From NCBI GenBank assembly GCA_029747015.1, contig JAKOGI010000003.1, positions 902,501-966,500 on the forward strand: 64,000 bases of DNA, written 5' to 3'. Positions within the stretch are counted from its first letter, which is position 1. Each line of letters begins with the position of its first letter. Source of the DNA: Carnegiea gigantea (Eukaryota > Streptophyta > Magnoliopsida > Caryophyllales > Cactaceae). The notes beneath the pieces were generated by a model that ran no database searches, was not told the DNA's origin, and worked only from the letters and a program-made list of their open reading frames with translations. Shown in pieces: positions 57,932 through 64,000 of this stretch. Position numbers and translations under genes: made by a program.

Positions 57932-59014
57932 GTGGCGAGCTATGTAGCAGCTTCAGCCGGTCCTCCAGGGGTTAATGGGGTTAGGAAGAGTGTAGGGCTG
58001 CGGAAGGTGCGCCTAGCGTCTTGGAATATTGGGTCTCTCACGGGTAAGTCAATAGAATTAGTTAAATCTTTGCGTTGGCGTAAGATTAGTATAGCGTGTG
58101 TTCAAGAGGCGAAGTGGGTGGGAGCGAAAGCTAGAGAGATTGATGGGTACCAACTTTGGTACTCGGAGTCAATCAAGGCGAAAAATGGAGTTGGTATCTT
58201 GGTTGAGAAGGAGCTGACGGACTTCGTGGTCGAAGTGCGGCGTAAGAGCGACCGGATTATGGCCATTAAGGTTTTGGTGGGTTCAATTTTCGTGAATGTG
58301 GTTAGTATTTATGCGCCTCATGTAGGTCTGCCGGAGGACATTAAGAAGCTTTTTTGGGAGGATTTGGATACGGTCATCCAAGATGTACCAAGGAGCGAGA
58401 AACTCTTCATAGGAGGCGACTTTAACGGCCATATTGGCGCGGACTCAGTTGGGTTCGATGCGGTTCACGGGGGTTTTGGTTTCGGAGAGAGAAACTCGGG
58501 AGGGGTTTCTGTGCTGGATTTTGCAGTGGCCTTTGATTTGCTGATGGTCAACTCCTTTTTCAAGAAGAAGGAGGATCACTTAGTGACCTTCAAGAACGGC
58601 TCCTGCAGGACCCAAATCGATTACTTCCTAATGAGGACGGATAGCCGGAGATCGTGTAAGGACTGTGAGGTGATCCCTAGCGAGTACCTGGGAACGCAAC
58701 ATAGGTTGCTGGTTCTAGATGCAGAGTTCAAGTGTTCAAAGAGGGAGAAGAGGAGAGTAGGAGACCCCAGAGTAAAGTGGTGGACCCTCACGAAGGAGAA
58801 CGCGAGGTTAATAGCAGAGAGAATTACTGAGAAAGGAGCGTGGAGGAGGGCAGAAGATGCAGATTCAATGTGGGAGGCTATGGCATATTGTATTCGAAGG
58901 TCGACTAAGGAAATCCTGAGTTCTTCCAGGAGAGGTGGCAACAAGATGGAGGGTGCCTGGTGGTGGAACGAGGAGGTAAAGGAGAAAGTTAAGGAGAAAA
59001 AAGAGGCTTACGCG
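57932..59014 (+). pseudogene. RTE-type LINE copy 1: endonuclease domain, interrupted by a hAT element
   Basis: One open frame of about 360 codons; the listed frame opens at a GTG and no ATG fits. It contains an apurinic-type endonuclease: RLASWNIGSLTG (about residue 27), CVQEAKW with its catalytic Glu (about 56), VSIYAPH, GGDFNGHIG (about 165) and the final TQHRLLV with its catalytic His. This fits plant RTE-clade LINEs, whose EN domain is often annotated as craniofacial development protein 2-like. It runs into the inter-domain linker and stops artificially where the hAT terminus TAGAGATGGC begins at 59,015. Its reverse transcriptase half is not in the window. Confidence 0.8.
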
Positions 59015-59029
59015 TAGAGATGGCAGTGT

Positions 59030-59182
59030 AGTCCGAGTTCGAGCAAATCCGACCCGATCCGAGGACAAATAATCCGATTCGAATCCGATCCGAATTCGAT
59101 TAAAAAAAATCCGAATCCGAATCGGGTCGGATCGGATTCGGAGTTAGGTCCATCCGATCCGACAAAAAATCCGACCCGATTA
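59030..59182. repeat. hAT subterminal CCGA-motif cluster
   Basis: At least ten copies of ATCCGA, TTCGGA or CCCGAT-type hexamers in both orientations within 150 bp (for example TCCGAATCCGAATCGGGTCG). Dense subterminal motifs of this kind serve as transposase-binding sites in hAT elements; that role here is inferred. Confidence 0.7.
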
Positions 59183-60153
59183 TTTTTTTAATTAAAAAAA
59201 ATCGCCTGATGCCGTGAGTCACTGTGCGTGCTGCTGAGTAGTGAGCACCGTCCAGAAGGCCCAAGAGCTAGAGAAAACCCTAGCCATTCACTCAGGCACT
59301 CGACAGTCGACACTCCTCAGTCTCCTCCCAGCCCTCCCTCCCGACTGGCGCCTTCTCTCTCTACCCTCGCCGCAGGCGCACCTCGTCGGGAAGAAAACCG
59401 ATTCTGTCTGTCCTTCACTCCTTCGAGGCTTCGATCTTCGTTCTCCAATCTCCACTGTTCGTGTTTGCCTGTGTAGCCTACTCGCCTGTTCGCCATCTTC
59501 TCTCTCCACCCTCATCGCCGGCGCTTCTCGTCGCCGGCAGCTTCTTTGCGGCCCAGGCAGTCAGGCGCGAAGCCACCCGAACCAGTGGAACCACGCACGC
59601 TTCTCTGTCCTTCGATCTTCCCCTTCCATTGCTCATTTGCTCTCTAGATTTGTTTGTGGTCGACGCTGCTCGCCATTCGTCAGTCGCCGCTGCTCGCCAG
59701 TCGCCAGTCGCCGTGAACCGTCCACTGTGAACCATTGCCGGTAAGGGTAAGTATTTCTTCCCAATTTTTTTTCCAGTTAATTTAAACTACAAATATGATG
59801 TCATTGATGGAGTTCTTTCTTTCATTATGGAGTTCTTCCCTACCCTGACTACATATAAATTGGTAGAGTTCTTCAAATGCCGTGAATTCTTCAAATGAAA
59901 CGCAGGGCATGCCATGAATTCTTCAAATGCCAAAAATTCGGGTTGGTAAAGTAACTGATAAACAATTGATGTTTGATAAATTAAGAACTTAATTTGGGGG
60001 GGCTCAGACACGAATGTCTGAGATGACTTAAAACAGTAAGCATTAGGCATTAGCCAATCTGTTTGGTAAATTCATTAATCATTGACATTTTAAGAATTTA
60101 GGTTGTTCCAAGTTGCTAATCATATTAATTCATTTCTTAACAGTGCAAATTGA

Positions 60154-61287
60154 GATGATTCGTCGTTGTGACTCTTCGAATCCTATTGATGTGGATTCAA
60201 TGCATGGTGAATCATGTACTGTTAGTGAAAGAGATAATGTTGCTGCAAAAACAATCCTGAGCATGGTAGTGGTCAAAGAGTTGATGTTGACGTTGACGTT
60301 GAGAGTGGGCATAAAAGAAAGCTAACCTCAAGTGTGTGGGATCATTTTGAGAGGAAGATGATGGAAGGTAAAATGAGGGCAATTTGTAGTGGATGTAAGA
60401 AGGATTTTGTGGGTGATAGCAAGAGCGGAACTACACATTTGAGGGATCATTTGAGAAGATGCTTTAAAGTGAAAAATCAAGTTAATGTTAGGCAAAGTAT
60501 CTTGAGAGCAACTGTTAAAACAGATAGTTCCTCCGTTTCAATGGGAAAATATAAGTCAATTCTGATGTCACAAGGCATGAGTTGTGCAATATGATTGTAT
60601 TGCATGGGTGTCCTCTTTGTATAGTTGATCAAATTGGGTTTAGAAGATATTCAAATAGTTTGAATCCTGATTTTAAGGTAATCTCAAGAAATACTTTAAA
60701 ATCAGACATCATGCGTGCTTATAAAGAGAAGAAGGAGAAGTTGAAAAAGTTGATATCATCACAAGAGGGACGGGTTGCCATTACTTCAGATATGTGGACT
60801 TCAAAGCATCAAAAGAAAGGGTACATGGCTGTGATTGCTCATTTCATTGATGATGATTGGACTTTATAAAGTCGTCTTATTCAGTAAGAATAATATTTAA
60901 TTGCTTTCTAGTAATTCATTTTATGTTGCTAATTAATTTGATTTTGTATTTAATGTGATGCCATAAATCTTACACTTTGCATATATCTATGTTTTATAAA
61001 TTCCATTAGGTATGCATATGTACCATGTCCACATAATACGGTGACAATATCCAAGGTGTTGCTTAAATATTTGGTTGATTTTAACTTGGATGAGAGGATT
61101 TCTACTATTACGGTTGATAATTGTACTACCAATGATGGTGTAATTGAGAATATGCTACAAAAGCTTGACCCTACTACCCTTATTTTGGATGGTAGATTCT
61201 TACATATGAGGTGTTGTGCTCATATATTGAATTTGATTGTTAGAGATGGTTTAGATATCATTGCTCATACCATTGAAAAAGTTCCTT
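60154..61287 (+). pseudogene. hAT transposase remnant with BED zinc finger
   Basis: Fragments in different frames. A BED-type finger lies at about 60,334-60,475 (VWDHFERKM, CSGCKKDF, HLRDHLRRC). A hAT block follows at about 60,640-60,868 (RYSNSLNPDF, ITSDMWTSKHQKKGYM), then another at 61,041-61,287 (TITVDNCTTND, HMRCCAHILNLIVRDGL). Frame changes occur near 60,300 and 60,575, a stop lies at 60,867, and an intron-like gap covers 60,870-61,010. The C-terminal dimerisation (hATC) region is missing because the LINE cuts in. Confidence 0.75.
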
Positions 61288-64000
61288 GGGTTCGATGCGG
61301 CGACTTTAACGGCCATATTGGCATGGACTCAGTTGGGTTCGATGCGGTTCACGGGGGTTTTGGTTTCGGAGAGTGAAACTCGGGAGGGGTTTCTGTGCTG
61401 GATTTTGCGGTGGCCCTCGATTTGCTGGTGGTCAACTCCTTTTTCAAGAAGCAGGAGGATCACTTAGTTATCTTCAAGAGCGGCTCCTACAGGACCCAAA
61501 TCGATTACTTCCTAATGAGAACGGATAGCCAGAGATCGTGTAAGGACTGTAAGGTGATCCCTAGCGAGTACCTGGGAACACAACATAGGTTGCTGGTTCT
61601 GGATGCAGAGTTTAAGTGTTCAAAGAGGGAGAAGAGGAGAGTAGGAGACCCCAGAGTAAAGTGGTGGACCCTCACGAAGGAGAACACGAGGTTAATAGCA
61701 GAGAGAATTACTGAGGAAGGAGCGTGGAGGAGGGCAGAAGATGCAAATTCAATGTGGGAGGCTATGGCAGATTGTATTCGAAGGTCGACTAAGGAAATCC
61801 TGAGTTCTTCCAGGAGAGATGGCAACAAGATGGAGGGTGCCTGGTGGTGGAACGAGGAGGTAAAGGAGAAAGTTAAGGAGAAAAAAAAGGCTTACACGGA
61901 AGTCATGAACAGTGGTTCTGATGAAGAAAGGGAGACTAAGAGTATTAGATATAAGGCGGCTAAGAAAGTAGCCAAGAAAGCTATGGCGGTAGCAAAGAGC
62001 CTGGCTTTCGATAGACTGTGTCATAGATTGGAGACCAAGGAGGGGGAGAAGGAAGTTTTTAGACTGGCAAGGGCTAGGGTAAGAAAGACTAGGGATTTAG
62101 GTGGGGTAAGGTGCATCAAAGACGAAGATGGTAAGGTGCTGTATGAGGATGCTGAAATGAAGGAGAGATGGCAAAGGTTCTTTGCTAAACTCCTTAATGG
62201 GGAAGAGACGGGAGTAGCCGGTAGTAGGGGCGGAGAAGATAGCGATAGGCATATTGATCTACGAGTGTGTGGCTATATAACAAAGGATGATATTAAGGAG
62301 GCCTTGAAGGAGATGGCGAATGGGAAGGCAGAGGGTCCGGACCAGATTCCGGTGGAAGTTTGGAAGTGTTTGGGGGAAGTAGGTTTAGAGTGGCTATCGG
62401 AGATTTTCAACGTCATTTTTAGGACCGCTAAAATACCCAGAGAATGGAGGGCTAGTACAGTCATCCCCCTGTACAAAAACAAAGAGGATATTCAACATTG
62501 TAATAATTTTAGGGGTATTAAGTTGCTCAACCACACTATGAAGCTATGGGAGAGGGTGATTGAGATAAGGTTGCGAAGAGATGTTGCAATTTCAGAGAAT
62601 CAATTTGGTTTTATGCCAGGCAGGTCGATCATAGAGGCGATTTACCTTCTCAGAAGGCTCATGGGTTTGTACAGGGATAGAAAGGTGGATCTCCATATGG
62701 TGTTCATTGACCTGGAAAAAGCATATGATAGAGTCCCGCTGTTTGGAAAAGAAAGGGGTGTCGCCCTTGTATATTCGTGTGATTAAGGATATGTACGAGG
62801 GAGGGCAGACGAGTGTTAGGACGCCGGGAGGGGTCTCAAATGACTTCGCTGTTAGTATGGGTCTACATCAGGGTTCAGCCCTAAGCCCATTCCTTTTCAC
62901 CTTAGTTTTAGATGAACTTACTAGAGGGATCCAGGATGAGGTCCCATGGTGTATGCTTTTTGCAGACGACATTGTTCTTATCGATGAGACCAGGCAGGGG
63001 GTGAATGACAAGTTGGAGAGTTGGCAGCTTACGCTGGAAGTTAGAGGTTTTAGATTAAGTAAATCGAAAACGGAATACCTGCATTGTTGCTTCAGTGGAA
63101 GGAGAGAAGAGGGGGGGAAGTCACCCTGGATGGGAGACAAGTACTAAAGGTAGAAAAGTTTAAGTACCTTGGCTCGATCATCCAGCAAAATGGGGATGTT
63201 GACGAGGATATTAACCAGCGCATAAGAGTGTGCTGGCAAAAATGGAAGGCTGCCTCAGGGGTGCTGTGTGACAAGAGGGTGCCCTTAGGTTTAAAAGGCA
63301 AAATTTATTGGATGGTAGTCAGATCGGTTGTCCTTTATGGATCGGAGTGTTGGTCTCTAAAAAAGACACAGGTACAGAGATTGATGGTAGCTGAGATGAG
63401 GATGGTCGGGTAGATGTGTGGTTTTACGAGAATGGACAGAGTTAGGAATTGTGTAATCAGGGACTTAGCTGAAGTGGCCCCCATAGAAGAGAAGATGAGG
63501 GAATCGAGACTCCGATGGTTCGGCCACGTGAAAAGGAGAAGTATGGCCGCCCCAGTGAGGGGGTGTGAGTTGATCGACCTTCCCGGTGGTAAGAGAGGCA
63601 GGGGTAGGTCGAAGAAGAGTTTGGACGAGGTGATTAGAGAGGACTTGAAAGTATTGGGTCTGTCGGAGGACCTGGCTCATGATAGGAGGTTGTGGCGGAA
63701 TAGAATTAGGATCTTAGATGGCAGAGAAGCGTCTCTGTAATTGTCAGTAGCTGCAGTGGCTTAGTGCTGGTAGGGGTCTGTCGTGCTCGTATGCAGGTTG
63801 CGCTTTTTTTCTGGGAGGGACGGCAGCTGCCTAATATGGATTATTGAGGTACGTTCTTTCAGCTTTCTTTTAGCGTCTTTCAGCTTTAGCTTCTTTGGCA
63901 CTGATTTCCCTCTTTTAATGCTTCGCAAGTGCTTTCCTCTTTAAACCTTTTTTCTCAAAACCTTTTTTGTGGGTCTCTTGGAATCAACCTCTCTATGGGT
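61288..64000 (+). mobile_element. RTE-type LINE copy 2, 5'-truncated, inserted in the hAT element
   Basis: It starts inside the endonuclease domain (GDFNGHIG) and overlaps copy 1 by about 600 bp at roughly 96-97% identity by eye. It continues through reverse transcriptase to a stop at 63,738-63,740. The following 260 bp look like the LINE 3' UTR (GGTCTCTTGGAA near the window end). 5' truncation is usual for LINEs. Confidence 0.8.
61302..63740 (+). pseudogene. RTE LINE ORF: partial endonuclease plus reverse transcriptase, broken
   Basis: The endonuclease C-terminal half is interrupted by TGA at 61,374. The frame reopens at 61,395 and carries the linker and RT motifs: WRASTVIPLYKNK, NFRGIKLL, NQFGFMPGRS and [12 protein letters not shown]. 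Just after the last, near 62,740, bases are missing and the frame changes. The next segment has [13 protein letters not shown] and the catalytic FADDIVL (about 62,960). Another frame change lies near 63,115, then YLGSIIQQNGDVDEDI. A TAG at 63,411 precedes the C-terminal [12 protein letters not shown] and [11 protein letters not shown] motifs typical of plant RTE elements. At least four lesions, so it is non-functional. Confidence 0.85.

Larger units (their letters stand above)
59015..61287 (+). mobile_element. hAT-type DNA transposon, 5' part
   Basis: The left terminus TAGAGATGGCAGTGTAGTCC cuts the LINE frame at 59,014. Subterminal CCGA-rich repeats follow (59,030-59,182), then a GC-rich leader and a decayed hAT transposase. 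The right terminus is not present, because a second LINE begins at about 61,288. The remaining hAT half presumably lies beyond the window. Confidence 0.7.

Noticed and set aside
1..64000. CRISPR arrays, bacterial-type operons, rRNA or plain tRNA genes
   Set aside because: None is seen, and the DNA is clearly plant nuclear.

Overview
This window is nuclear DNA of a flowering plant, most probably a eudicot. The evidence is AT-rich spacers, GT-AG introns, a plant laccase, a ZIP metal transporter and an SDIR1-type RING-H2 ubiquitin ligase. Around these sit plant-specific repeats: Copia/SIRE, Gypsy, TRIM, Au SINE, RTE LINE and hAT. I do not try to name the species. All reading was by eye, and no database search was run.

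Layout. 0-7.7 kb: the tail of a GRF-type zinc-finger gene on +, then a multi-exon gene on - that combines a DUF1985-like N-terminus, an acidic middle and an intact C48 (Ulp1-type) cysteine protease motif set. This looks like a transposon-associated protease gene; one intron carries a 400-bp TA/CA microsatellite. 7.7-10.7 kb: gene-free, with SINE and LTR debris. 10.7-13.2 kb: a complete six-exon laccase on -, with a near-perfect miR397 site. 13.3-22.4 kb: gene-free, with two TRIM families, two inverted Au SINEs and G-rich repeats. 22.46-25.20 kb: a young Copia-type element that encodes only Gag-protease. 25.9-27.9 kb: a two-exon ZIP2-like transporter on -, with TRIM debris in its intron. 29.65-34.25 kb: an SDIR1-like gene on - (eight coding exons, 270 aa), with a MITE-like insert in its last intron. 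34.3-37 kb: gene-free, with a second MITE and a SINE-like repeat.

37-64 kb is a nested transposon stack. Two large Gypsy-type LTRs end at 39,739 and 57,389. The second is interrupted by a 2.46-kb solo LTR (target duplication CCCAA) and by a 10.9-kb SIRE-lineage Copia element (1.4-kb LTRs, gag, pol and a decayed envelope-like ORF). Next come an RTE-type LINE endonuclease segment, a hAT transposon with a decayed transposase inserted in it, and a second 5'-truncated RTE LINE inserted in the hAT and running off the window.

The three cellular genes are independent single-copy-style plant genes, all on the minus strand. They act in lignin or cell-wall polymerisation (laccase), zinc or divalent metal uptake (ZIP) and ABA/stress signalling through ER-associated ubiquitination (SDIR1). 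Nothing suggests they work as a cluster. The less usual content is the DUF1985/C48 gene, the Gag-protease-only retroelement, the two TRIM families with shared ends, and motif patterns inside the retroelements.
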